Origin: an uncultured Campylobacter sp.
GTDB lineage: Bacteria > Campylobacterota > Campylobacteria > Campylobacterales > Campylobacteraceae
NCBI GenBank assembly: GCA_938046705.1
Contig: CALIWP010000274.1
Span: 1-7,929 of the forward strand
DNA: 7,929 nt
Reading direction: 5' to 3'
Under the pieces are notes generated by a model, which saw nothing but the letters and a program-made list of their open reading frames with translations, was not told where the DNA came from and ran no database searches. Every line of letters starts with the position of its first letter. Position 1 is the first letter of the stretch. The translations under genes and the position numbers were made by a program. Positions 1 through 6,306 of this stretch are shown here, one piece after another.

Positions 1-224
1 CAAGGCTCGCCCATCCACCAAGCTGGCATCTGCCAAACTACTGCGTCCATCCATAGAAATTTCTCGACTTCAGCCTCTATATCATAGCCATGATCTATTG
101 TAGTTTGCTTTATCTCGTGACCCATTTTTGCGAGATTTTCGCACGCAAGATCGTGAAGTGTTTAATTGAGCTTGCCATCTGAATGGGTAAATTTTTTGCC
201 ACCATTTATAAGTAAAATTTTCAT
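1..224 (-). pseudogene. mdaB: MdaB-like NAD(P)H:quinone oxidoreductase, 5' part, interrupted by a stop codon
   Basis: Read leftward from an ATG at 224, the frame begins MKILLINGGKKF, continues with HSDGKLN, then hits TAA at 162-164 (codon 21). The same frame stays open to the window edge and encodes TLHDLACENLAKMGHE and later FLWMDAVVWQMPAWWMGEP. This is the flavodoxin-like fold of MdaB-type (modulator of drug activity B) quinone reductases: a nucleotide-binding GHS.G.LN.TLHD.A loop followed by the WQMP.WWMGEPW segment near the flavin. Family members normally carry a short residue such as Gln between LN and TLHD, so one CAA-to-TAA change would explain the stop. A good ribosome site (AGGAG) precedes the ATG, so the start itself looks intact. 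The gene runs off the left edge. It is either a recent pseudogene or a sequencing error. These enzymes are cytoplasmic two-electron quinone reductases protecting against oxidative stress. Confidence 0.75.
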
Positions 225-266
225 TCTCTCTCCTTTAAAAAACGAAAATTTTAACCAAAAAAACTA

Positions 267-1592
267 TCATTTTCCTAAACAAAAATGGCTAAACATCTCG
301 TCTAAAATTTCACTTCTCTCAAATGGCTTTGTGATGCTTGCAAGCGCCTTTATCGCACTATTTAGCTCATAAGCAAAAATTTCTAGCTCATCTTCATTTA
401 GCCTTAAAAATGCTCTTCTTAAAGCCTCGCTCGCCTCTTTGCAACTTAAAATTTGGCGGTTTGAGCTTAGCATGATCTCGTCGGTGTCTTGCGTCTTGAG
501 GTAGCTTTCAAGCTCTTTTAAAACTACGCTCGTATCGGTTTTTGCTGAAATTTTGATAGCACCCTCTAGCTCTATGTCAAATTTAAATGCAAGATCGCTT
601 TTATTTAGGATAAAAAAGGCTTTTTTATTTGAGTTTGAAACGAGATTAATTATCTCTTTGTCTTGCTCATCGCTTGGATTTGAGCCATCAAAAACAGCTA
701 GGATGATGTCAGCTTCGTTTATGGCAGAGATTGAGTAGTTTATGCCGATTTGCTCGATCCTTCCAGCATCTTTTCTGATACCAGCGGTATCTATTATGCG
801 AACTAGATGTGAGCCGATCTTGAAATTTTCTTCTATTCTATCTCTGGTCGTGCCAGCCTCGTCGCTAACGATCGCTCTCTCGTATGCCAAAAATGAGTTT
901 AAAATGGAGCTTTTGCCAACATTTGGCTTACCAACGATAGCAATCTTAAAGCCATCGATCAGCCCTCTTCTTTGCTCGCTAAGTGTGGCTACGCGCTCTA
1001 GTTTCTCGCTATTTTTTAAAAGCATCTGTTTAGTCTGCTCTAGTAAATTTGTAGGCAGATCATCATCAGCATAGTCAATCATCGTCTCAACAAAGGCAAG
1101 AGTTTTGACCACTTCACTTCTGATCTCGCCTACAAATTTACTAAGATCGCCTTGCATCTGGCGAGTCAAAATTTTAGCAGCGATCTCACTTTTTGAAGTG
1201 ATGAGCCCTTGCATAGCCTCAGCCTTAGCTAGATCCATCTTGCCATTTAAAAATGCTCGCTTGCTAAACTCGCCTGGCATAGCAAGCCTTGCGCCAGCCT
1301 TTATTAGCTCGTTTAAAATTCTCTCACTAACCATCACGCCACCATGAGTTTGAAATTCGACGATATCCTCGCCCGTAAAGCTTGCTGGAGCTTTAAAATA
1401 TATAACGATGCCTTCGTCTAAAATTTCATCATCAAGGGAGTATATTTTGGCTAGTTTTGCGTATCTTGGCTCTAAATTTGAAAGTTTAAGAAGTTTTAAA
1501 GAGATGCTTAGAGCATCCTTACCGCTAAGCCTTACGATAGAAACTGAGCCGATGCCATAAGCTGTGGCAAGGGCTGCGATAGTTTCACTCAT
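267..1592 (-). CDS. mnmE: tRNA modification GTPase MnmE (TrmE)
   Basis: MnmE works with MnmG to place the aminomethyl-type modification on C5 of the wobble uridine of certain tRNAs, using a tetrahydrofolate one-carbon unit and GTP hydrolysis. The 441-residue product has the usual length and all family parts. There is an N-terminal folate-binding domain (about 1-115, with [17 protein letters not shown] at 105-121), a helical domain, and an inserted G domain. In the G domain, GKPNVGKS lies at 221-228, TTR at 248-250, DTAG at 268-271, NKSD at 330-333 and SAK at 349-351. The C-terminal end is CLGK, with the conserved Cys438 of the CxGK motif. Its ATG overlaps the jag stop as ATGA, and there is no clear ribosome site in the end of jag, so translational coupling is likely. 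It is the last gene of the rpmH operon. Codon use is AT-rich (about 33% GC at third positions in the first 40 codons by hand count), unlike most of yidC and everything to its right. Confidence 0.98.
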   Translation of the reverse strand: MSETIAALATAYGIGSVSIVRLSGKDALSISLKLLKLSNLEPRYAKLAKIYSLDDEILDEGIVIYFKAPASFTGEDIVEFQTHGGVMVSERILNELIKAGARLAMPGEFSKRAFLNGKMDLAKAEAMQGLITSKSEIAAKILTRQMQGDLSKFVGEIRSEVVKTLAFVETMIDYADDDLPTNLLEQTKQMLLKNSEKLERVATLSEQRRGLIDGFKIAIVGKPNVGKSSILNSFLAYERAIVSDEAGTTRDRIEENFKIGSHLVRIIDTAGIRKDAGRIEQIGINYSISAINEADIILAVFDGSNPSDEQDKEIINLVSNSNKKAFFILNKSDLAFKFDIELEGAIKISAKTDTSVVLKELESYLKTQDTDEIMLSSNRQILSCKEASEALRRAFLRLNEDELEIFAYELNSAIKALASITKPFERSEILDEMFSHFCLGK

Positions 1593-2650
1593 TTTTTGAA
1601 AAAGTCATTTACGACGACAAATTTGCCGTCATTGCCACTTTTTATACCGACATATTTATCTGGAAATTTCTCGCGAAGCTTCTCAAGTGCGATCTTAACT
1701 AAAACCCCATCAAGTGGCTTCGTTTGGGCTCTACCGCTATTTTGCACACGCTCGATCACGCCATTTAGATACTGATCCATCATCGCTTCTTGATTTTGCA
1801 AAAATTGCGCGATCTCTAGACGGATAGCGAGGTTGTATTTTGAATTTAGCCAGTTATAAAGCATATAAGATATCGCTTTATACCTATAACCTTCTTTACC
1901 TATAAGTAGAGCCGCATCAGCTCCATCAAGCTCTATAAGTACCGTTTCATCGTCAAATTTGCTAACTTCAATTTTACTAATATCAAAACAACTTGCCTTA
2001 AAAAGACGGTTCATGCCATCTTTAATCTCAGGTAAAATTTTATCAAAGTCGATTGTTGCTTTTTCTTTTTTTTCTTTTTGTAAAGCTTGAGCCGCACTCT
2101 CTTCATCAGTTTGGTTAAAATTTTCAATAATAGAATTATCTAAAATATTTTTAGGAGCATTTTTACTAGCTTGTGGCTCCTTTATTTCTTTTGGCTCATC
2201 AAGTCTCTTTATCACATATCCTGGTTCAGCTTCTTCTTCACTCTTTTGAACAAATGCATCTTTAGCTAGAACTTCATTTTTTTCACTTAAATTTGACTTT
2301 TCATTTTTATGCTCTTTTTGCTCAAATTTAGTTTCACATTTTTCATCTCTATGTTTTTTAGGGCCTCGCTTTTTATCACTATGATCATGTTTTTTAGCTT
2401 GCTTTTTATCCTCTTTTATAGCCTCGTTCTCATCATTTTTTTTAACAAAATTTTTATCATTTTTTGGCTTGTGTTGTGGTTTTGGCTGATTTTCTAAATT
2501 TGCTTCAATGATCGCACTTCTTTTAAAAAATCCCAAAAAACCACTGCTTGGATGCTGTAAAACTTTTATATCCAGCTGAGTTACTGAGCAGTTAAGCTGC
2601 TCAGCTGCCTTTTGAAATGCCTCTTGAAGAGTATTTGCTTCTATTTTCAT
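1589..2650 (-). CDS. jag: Jag/KhpB (EloR)-family RNA-binding protein
   Basis: This 353-residue protein starts with a Jag-N domain (about 1-52), recognised by the [10 protein letters not shown] segment at 37-46. A very long charged linker rich in Lys, Glu, Asp and Asn follows (about 53-200). Then comes a type II KH domain with its nucleic-acid-binding GKEG loop at 251-254. The C-terminal segment (about 305-353) sits where an R3H domain normally lies, but the RxxxH signature is not visible: the aligned helix reads LVKIALEKL. Jag proteins are cytoplasmic RNA binders; in Gram-positive bacteria KhpB/EloR helps control cell elongation. The H. pylori homologue HP1451 was reported to bind a VirB11-type ATPase, so its role here is uncertain. 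The start is ATG overlapping the yidC TAA by one base, preceded by a strong GGAGGT (2660-2665) inside the last yidC codons. The linker makes the gene very AT-rich. Confidence 0.92.
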   Translation of the reverse strand: MKIEANTLQEAFQKAAEQLNCSVTQLDIKVLQHPSSGFLGFFKRSAIIEANLENQPKPQHKPKNDKNFVKKNDENEAIKEDKKQAKKHDHSDKKRGPKKHRDEKCETKFEQKEHKNEKSNLSEKNEVLAKDAFVQKSEEEAEPGYVIKRLDEPKEIKEPQASKNAPKNILDNSIIENFNQTDEESAAQALQKEKKEKATIDFDKILPEIKDGMNRLFKASCFDISKIEVSKFDDETVLIELDGADAALLIGKEGYRYKAISYMLYNWLNSKYNLAIRLEIAQFLQNQEAMMDQYLNGVIERVQNSGRAQTKPLDGVLVKIALEKLREKFPDKYVGIKSGNDGKFVVVNDFFKK

Positions 2651-4215
2651 TAAGCCTTTACCTCCGCAGCTTTTTTATGTTTTTCAAAAAGTTTATTTAC
2701 AAATACTTGCTGAACAACTGAGCAAACGTTATTTACAAACCAGTAAAGTGTAAGACCAGCTGGGAATGTCACAAAGAAAAACGTAAAGATAAGCGGTAAA
2801 AATTTCATTATCTTTTCTTGCATCGGGTCGCTAAACGTGGTCGGCGTTAGCTTTTGCTGAAGGAACATCGTCGCACCCATCAAAATAGGCAGCACGAAAT
2901 ACGGATCCATCACCGAAAGGTCGTGTATCCAGAGTATCCACGGCGCGGCTTTTAGCTCGATCGCGTTTAGTAGTACGCGGTAAATCGCAAAGAAAATCGG
3001 GATCTGCATAAGTATCGGCAAGCAGCCGCCCATAGGGTTCGCGCCGTTTTTCTTATATAGCTCCATCATGTGCATATTTAGCTTTTGCGGATCGCCTTTG
3101 TATTTGGCTTGCAGCTCTTTTACCTTCGGCGCTAGATCTTTTAGCTTGTTCATCGATAGCATGCCTTTGTAGGTAAGAGGGAAAAGCACGATCCTGATAA
3201 CTAGCGTCAGAACGACGATCGCCCAGCCCCAGTTTCCGATATAGCTGTAAAGTAAATTTAAGAATGCAAACATCGGTTTTGCTATAAAGGTAAACCAGCC
3301 GTACTCGATGACGTCTACGAGCTCCTCGTTTATCTGGCTTAGAGTAGCGTGGTCTTTGGCGCCGATGTAGCCTTTAGCTTTAAAATTTTGCTCGCCTTTT
3401 ACGAATATCACTGCATTGCCCGCGCCGTCTTTTGAAACTACGGGATTTAAAAGTCCGTCAAATTTAAAAAACAAAGCCGTATAGTATCTGTCGCTTGCCG
3501 CGGCTATATTCACGTTATTAAAGCTTTCAGTCGCGTCTACGTCGCCGTCCTCGATGATAGTTAGCTTGCCGTCGTTATGCTTAAGTAGCGCACCGTGAAC
3601 CGTGTAGCTGTCGATAGCGACGCTTGGACGAAAGCCCGGAGTCACGTAGTATTCGCCCGCGCTCACGCTAAGGTCTAGATCGTAGCTTCCGTTTGGATAA
3701 AACGTGATTTTCTTGGTTACGCTAGAGCCTTCCAAATTTTGCGTTAAAACTATGCTTTTTGGCTCGCTAGTTAAATTTATCTCGCTAACGTCGCTTGCGT
3801 AGGCTACCTTAAATGCTTGCTCGTTTAAAGCCTTATCACTAAAGCGTACCTCAAGCGGCAGCGGCTGCGTGCCGGCTAGCTCTATGCGCTCACCCTCGGC
3901 GTTCTTGTACTTTTCGTCGTTTAGATAAAATTTAGAAATCCTGCCCAGCTCGTCGATACGCGCCTCAAAGTGTTCGCCCTTTATCACAGCGATCTCGCGG
4001 CTTTGCGTCGCTACGGCTTGCGGAGCGCTAGCGCCTGATGCGGTATTTGCGCTTGGAGCGGCGTTTACCTGGCTTGATTGCTGCGCTGCAACGGTTTGGT
4101 TTTGATCTAACGGCAAATTTTTAGGAATAAAAAAATAATCGTAAGCGATAAAAAAGATAAAAGATAAAACGGTCGCTAATATCACGCGTTTTTGAACTGA
4201 CATATTGTCTAACAC
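2650..4215 (-). CDS. yidC: Membrane protein insertase YidC
   Basis: YidC inserts and folds inner-membrane proteins, alone or with SecYEG. The 521-residue product has the Gram-negative layout: a first membrane segment at about 10-30, a Ser/Ala/Gln-rich spacer, a large periplasmic domain (about 70-305), then the conserved insertase core with membrane segments near 308-350, 397-420, 438-455 and 470-505. Arg341 in LVIRIVLFPL matches the groove arginine (Arg366 in E. coli), and the amphipathic cytoplasmic hairpin (about 350-392) precedes PMGGCLPILMQIPIFFA. I chose the GTG at 4215 because AAAGGAA (4221-4227) sits about 7 bases before it and it shares one base with the yidD TAG. The in-frame ATG at 4203 is too far from that site. 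The last 170 coding bases (2651-2820) are about 32% GC, against about 51% in 2821-3000, a break treated in the findings. Confidence 0.97.
   Translation of the reverse strand: MLDNMSVQKRVILATVLSFIFFIAYDYFFIPKNLPLDQNQTVAAQQSSQVNAAPSANTASGASAPQAVATQSREIAVIKGEHFEARIDELGRISKFYLNDEKYKNAEGERIELAGTQPLPLEVRFSDKALNEQAFKVAYASDVSEINLTSEPKSIVLTQNLEGSSVTKKITFYPNGSYDLDLSVSAGEYYVTPGFRPSVAIDSYTVHGALLKHNDGKLTIIEDGDVDATESFNNVNIAAASDRYYTALFFKFDGLLNPVVSKDGAGNAVIFVKGEQNFKAKGYIGAKDHATLSQINEELVDVIEYGWFTFIAKPMFAFLNLLYSYIGNWGWAIVVLTLVIRIVLFPLTYKGMLSMNKLKDLAPKVKELQAKYKGDPQKLNMHMMELYKKNGANPMGGCLPILMQIPIFFAIYRVLLNAIELKAAPWILWIHDLSVMDPYFVLPILMGATMFLQQKLTPTTFSDPMQEKIMKFLPLIFTFFFVTFPAGLTLYWFVNNVCSVVQQVFVNKLFEKHKKAAEVKA
2800..2830. 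other. Base-composition boundary inside yidC
   Basis: By hand count GC is 55 of 170 bases in 2651-2820 and 92 of 180 in 2821-3000. Third-position GC on the coding strand is 16 of 56 codons left of the boundary and 32 of 46 to its right. The low-GC style continues leftward through jag, mnmE and the mdaB-like fragment; the higher-GC style continues rightward to the end, apart from local dips such as the yidD tail and the promoter region. The reading frame is intact across the point. It may mark a homologous recombination junction, an assembly join, or partly amino-acid bias. Confidence 0.55.
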
Positions 4216-4562
4216 TATTTTTCCTTTTGAAAGTCTAAATTTTTAATAACGTAGAATTTATTTTTTTTATACGGGACGAACCAAAATGCGATATGTGATT
4301 TTAAATTTTGATTGGATATAAAAAAAGAGTTGAAATTTTTACTGATGACGGGGTAGTCGATGCCGCCTTTAAAGAGTTGATTACAGCGTAAAATTCTAAA
4401 AATAACCGCAAAAAGCGCCGAGAAAAAGCCGTTAAATTTGAACTGCCAAACGGCAAATTCCGAGCATGAGGGATAGTATCTGCAAGACTTCGGAGTAAAT
4501 TTGGAGATATAATCTTGATACGCTTTTATCAAAAATAAAATAGCTTGTTTTATCATTTTCAT
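4215..4562 (-). CDS. yidD: Membrane protein insertion efficiency factor YidD
   Basis: YidD is a small membrane-associated protein that assists YidC-dependent insertion and is nearly always encoded between rnpA and yidC, as here. The diagnostic core is present: YQDYIS near residues 15-20, CRYYPSCSEFA at 27-37, RILRCN at 56-61, and GGIDYPV at 66-72 in place of the usual GG.DPV. I place the start at the ATG at 4562, which overlaps the rnpA stop as ATGA and gives 115 residues. The frame stays open upstream to 4601, but those starts would lie inside rnpA and add non-conserved residues; ATG at 4556 is an alternative. Ribosome-site strength is poor, so coupling to rnpA is likely. The last roughly 43 residues form an AT-rich extension beyond the family core, with HIAFWFVPYKKNKFYVIKN, which I cannot assign a role. 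Confidence 0.93.
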   Translation of the reverse strand: MKMIKQAILFLIKAYQDYISKFTPKSCRYYPSCSEFAVWQFKFNGFFSALFAVIFRILRCNQLFKGGIDYPVISKNFNSFFISNQNLKSHIAFWFVPYKKNKFYVIKNLDFQKEK

Positions 4563-4903
4563 ATGCCTGATTTTATACATCCGAGTTTTTTCATAGCCCA
4601 AGAGATATTTTTTTTGAGCTTTAAAAACGAGCTTTTATCTAGCCCGTTTTTAACGACTATCACGTAAATGCCGTCCGCAAGCTCATTTGAAATCTCGACG
4701 ACGACCGCTCGCAAAAGCCTTTTACATCGGTTGCGAACGACGGCTTTGCCCACCTTTTTGCTGGCTACGACGGCTAATTTGTTTTCATTGCAAGGCTTAA
4801 AAAAGACTATCGCCTCCTCGCAGTGCCATTTAATGGCCTCTTTGTAGACGCTTGAAAACTCCTTTTGGCTGCTTATAGGGCTAAATTTGCTTAAACGGCC
4901 AAT
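4559..4903 (-). CDS. rnpA: Ribonuclease P protein component, unusual start (ATT proposed)
   Basis: RnpA binds the RNase P RNA and helps cleave 5' leaders from precursor tRNAs. The signature [15 protein letters not shown] is at 48-62 of the proposed 114-residue protein. It is preceded by the expected N-terminal strand region, with [15 protein letters not shown] at 7-21 and [11 protein letters not shown] at 42-52. The first standard start codon in this frame is the GTG at 4753, which would begin inside the signature and delete about half the fold. Upstream of it the frame is open to a TAA at 4952-4954 and contains no ATG, GTG or TTG. The best candidate is ATT at 4901-4903, 8 bases after an AAAGG, overlapping the end of rpmH by 13 bases and giving the usual family length. 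The gene identity is certain; the start is inferred. The 3' end overlaps yidD by 4 bases. Confidence 0.9.
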   Translation of the reverse strand: MGRLSKFSPISSQKEFSSVYKEAIKWHCEEAIVFFKPCNENKLAVVASKKVGKAVVRNRCKRLLRAVVVEISNELADGIYVIVVKNGLDKSSFLKLKKNISWAMKKLGCIKSGI

Positions 4904-5025
4904 CTTGCTCTGCCTTTTGCGCGTCTTGCGTTTAGCACTTTGCGACCGTTTTTAGTTTTCATGCGGACGCGAAACCCGTGAGTGCGTTTTCTAGGGGTTT
5001 TATGAGGTTGGTATGTTCTTTTCAT
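4891..5025 (-). CDS. rpmH: 50S ribosomal protein L34
   Basis: A 44-codon gene that reads [18 protein letters not shown], then [13 protein letters not shown] and ends KGRARLAV, which is the near-invariant L34 sequence. L34 is a small, very basic protein of the large ribosomal subunit that contacts 23S rRNA. The length is the normal 44 residues. ATG at 5025 is preceded by AAGGA about 8 bases upstream. It is the first gene of the leftward operon and its last codons overlap the proposed rnpA start, the classic rpmH-rnpA pairing. Expression is probably driven from the promoter region just upstream (5026-5160). Confidence 0.98.
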   Translation of the reverse strand: MKRTYQPHKTPRKRTHGFRVRMKTKNGRKVLNARRAKGRARLAV

Positions 5026-5062
5026 AAATTTTTCCTTATGGTGATTTTGATATAAGTCGGTG

Positions 5063-5068
5063 ATTTTA
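5063..5068 (-). promoter_or_regulatory. rpmH: Probable -10 box for the rpmH operon
   Basis: On the minus strand TAAAAT lies within GTTGATAAAATC, five of six matches to the sigma-70 consensus TATAAT. T-rich sequence lies upstream, as is usual for Campylobacter promoters, which often lack a clear -35. It would give a leader of roughly 30 bases before the rpmH ATG. A second AT-rich stretch (TTATAT, about 5050-5055) is an alternative. Confidence 0.4.
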
Positions 5069-5129
5069 TCAACAAATCGCTTAAAATCCTTTTAATAAAT
5101 TTTTAAACTTCGTTTTAAAATAATAAAAA

Positions 5130-5135
5130 TATAAT
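5130..5135 (+). promoter_or_regulatory. Probable -10 box for the acetyltransferase operon
   Basis: A perfect TATAAT at 5130-5135 follows a long A/T-rich stretch (5097-5129), typical of Campylobacter vegetative promoters. It lies about 25 bases ahead of the TTG start, with AGGAG at 5151-5155 between them, so the untranslated leader would be short. It probably drives the three plus-strand genes up to 7502. Confidence 0.6.
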
Positions 5136-5160
5136 CGCTTATTAAAATTTAGGAGCAAAT

Positions 5161-5637
5161 TTGCCTTACGTTATTAGAAAAGCATCCAGAGCCGACGTCC
5201 CAGCCGTTTGCGAGCTGGTTAAAGAGCTGGCCGCGTACGAAAAAATGAGCGATGAAGTAAAATTTACGCCCGGAATTTTCGCGGAGTCTGTTTTTGAGAA
5301 AAACTACGCCGAGATTTTAGTCTGCGAAAGCGAGGGCAAAATCATCGCCTACGCGATATATTTTTACACGTTTTCCACGTTTTTGGGACTTGGCGGGATG
5401 TATTTGGAGGATTTGTACGTCCAAAAAGAGCATCGCAACAAAGGCATAGGAAAAGAGTTTTTTAAATTTTTAGCCAAAATTTGCAAGGACAAAAACCTGC
5501 AACACCTCGAGTGGGCGTGCCTGCACTGGAACGAGCCTGGAATCAAATTTTATGAAAAAATGGGCGCGAAAAATCAGTCCGAGCAGTGGCGAAACTACCG
5601 CTTGGACTGTGAAAATTTAAGCAAACTCGCGCTTTGA
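5161..5637 (+). CDS. GNAT-family N-acetyltransferase, SSAT-like
   Basis: A 158-residue single-domain GNAT acetyltransferase, which would transfer an acetyl group from acetyl-CoA to an amine. The acetyl-CoA pyrophosphate loop is RNKGIG at 92-97, preceded by the strand YLEDLYV at 81-87. The downstream segment EWACLHWNEPGIKFYEKMGA (117-136) and the ending WRNYRLD (143-149) closely resemble the spermidine/spermine and thialysine N-acetyltransferase (SSAT) subgroup, so a polyamine or diamine is a reasonable substrate guess but is not shown. No signal peptide; cytoplasmic. The start is TTG at 5161, supported by AGGAG five bases upstream and by MPYVIRKAS fitting the usual N-terminal strand. It is the first gene rightward from the divergent promoter region. 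In C. jejuni an acetyltransferase (Cj0962, from memory) sits in the same place. Confidence 0.9.
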   Translation: MPYVIRKASRADVPAVCELVKELAAYEKMSDEVKFTPGIFAESVFEKNYAEILVCESEGKIIAYAIYFYTFSTFLGLGGMYLEDLYVQKEHRNKGIGKEFFKFLAKICKDKNLQHLEWACLHWNEPGIKFYEKMGAKNQSEQWRNYRLDCENLSKLAL

Positions 5638-5676
5638 TTTATCTGTTTTTAACGCCCTTTTGGATATCATCGCGCG

Positions 5677-6306
5677 ATGAGTTACGCAAACGAAATTTTA
5701 AGAGAGCTTTACTATCTGAGGGCGTTCGGATATAAATTTGCCGATTTTTCGCCTTCGTCCGCGGCCTTACCAAGAAGCCTTGCCGAGCTAAACGCAAGCA
5801 TTAAAGAGTGCAATCTATGCGAGCTTTGCAAGAGCGCAAAACACGCACTAACGGGCTTTGGAGATAAAAGTGCTAAGGTGGTTTTCGTATTTGACGCGCC
5901 AAACGCCGCCGAGGATGCAAGCGGAGAATTTTTGGCTGGCGACGATAAATTTTTGCAAAATTTAAACGAGCTAGCAGGACTTAAAAAGGACGAAATTTAC
6001 GTCACGAGCCTGCTAAAATGCAAGCCCGCAGCCAAAGCTCCGACAAACGCTTACGAGCTTTGCGAGCCGTATTTTAGCGCGGAAGCCCGTCTAGTCGCGC
6101 CAAAGCTCATCGTAGCACTCGGCGAAGAGGTTTTTTACAAAATGATAAAACAAAGCGCACAAAGCTTTGAAACCATAAGGGGAAACATAATGAAATTTAA
6201 ACACTCGGCCTTGCTGGCGACCTACTCGCCCGCCGTCGTAGCGAAAAATCCAAGCAAAAAAGAGCTGTTTTTTAGCGATCTAAAAAAGATAAAAGAGTAC
6301 CTATGA
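5677..6306 (+). CDS. Uracil-DNA glycosylase family 4-like protein with altered active-site motifs
   Basis: A 209-residue protein of the uracil-DNA glycosylase superfamily, closest to the iron-sulfur family 4. Cluster-type cysteines are visible: Cys45 and Cys48 in CNLC (with Cys51 nearby), Cys115 in KCKP and Cys129 in CEPYF. Motif 1, usually GEAPG..ED..G.PF.G, reads FDAPNAAEDASGEFLAG at 72-88, so the glycines and acidic residue near its start differ. Motif 3, usually Y-H-P, reads ATYSPAVV at 181-188, with Ser184 replacing the histidine. An N-terminal segment of about 40 residues precedes the domain, as in many related proteins. Catalytic activity is therefore doubtful, although fold and cluster are probably kept. 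The ATG at 5677 has only a weak ribosome site and lies 39 bases after the acetyltransferase. It overlaps the next gene as ATGA. C. jejuni Cj0963 is the positional equivalent, from memory. Confidence 0.85.
   Translation: MSYANEILRELYYLRAFGYKFADFSPSSAALPRSLAELNASIKECNLCELCKSAKHALTGFGDKSAKVVFVFDAPNAAEDASGEFLAGDDKFLQNLNELAGLKKDEIYVTSLLKCKPAAKAPTNAYELCEPYFSAEARLVAPKLIVALGEEVFYKMIKQSAQSFETIRGNIMKFKHSALLATYSPAVVAKNPSKKELFFSDLKKIKEYL

Noticed and set aside
240..266. Possible terminator between mnmE and the mdaB-like gene (AAAATTTT palindrome).
   Set aside because: The stem would be only A-T pairs, with no G-C stem or run of T after it; chance in AT-rich DNA is the better explanation.
166..372. A 68-codon plus-strand open frame across the mdaB/mnmE gap.
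   Set aside because: It overlaps both minus-strand genes antisense, has no recognisable domain and begins inside the mdaB-like coding region.
553..1347. Several open frames of 60 to 110 codons on the plus strand opposite mnmE.
   Set aside because: They lie entirely antisense to a complete, motif-rich mnmE, have no family resemblance and no ribosome sites; they are by-products of its codon use.
4891..5025. A Thermus-like arrangement in which rnpA starts upstream of rpmH and contains it in another frame.
   Set aside because: The rnpA frame has a TAA at 4952-4954 inside rpmH, so it cannot extend that far.
5064..5075. A DnaA-box-like sequence (TTATCAACA) upstream of rpmH, which could hint at a replication origin as in bacteria where rpmH neighbours dnaA.
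   Set aside because: Only one imperfect box is visible, dnaA and dnaN are absent, and in Campylobacter this gene cluster is not at the dnaA locus.
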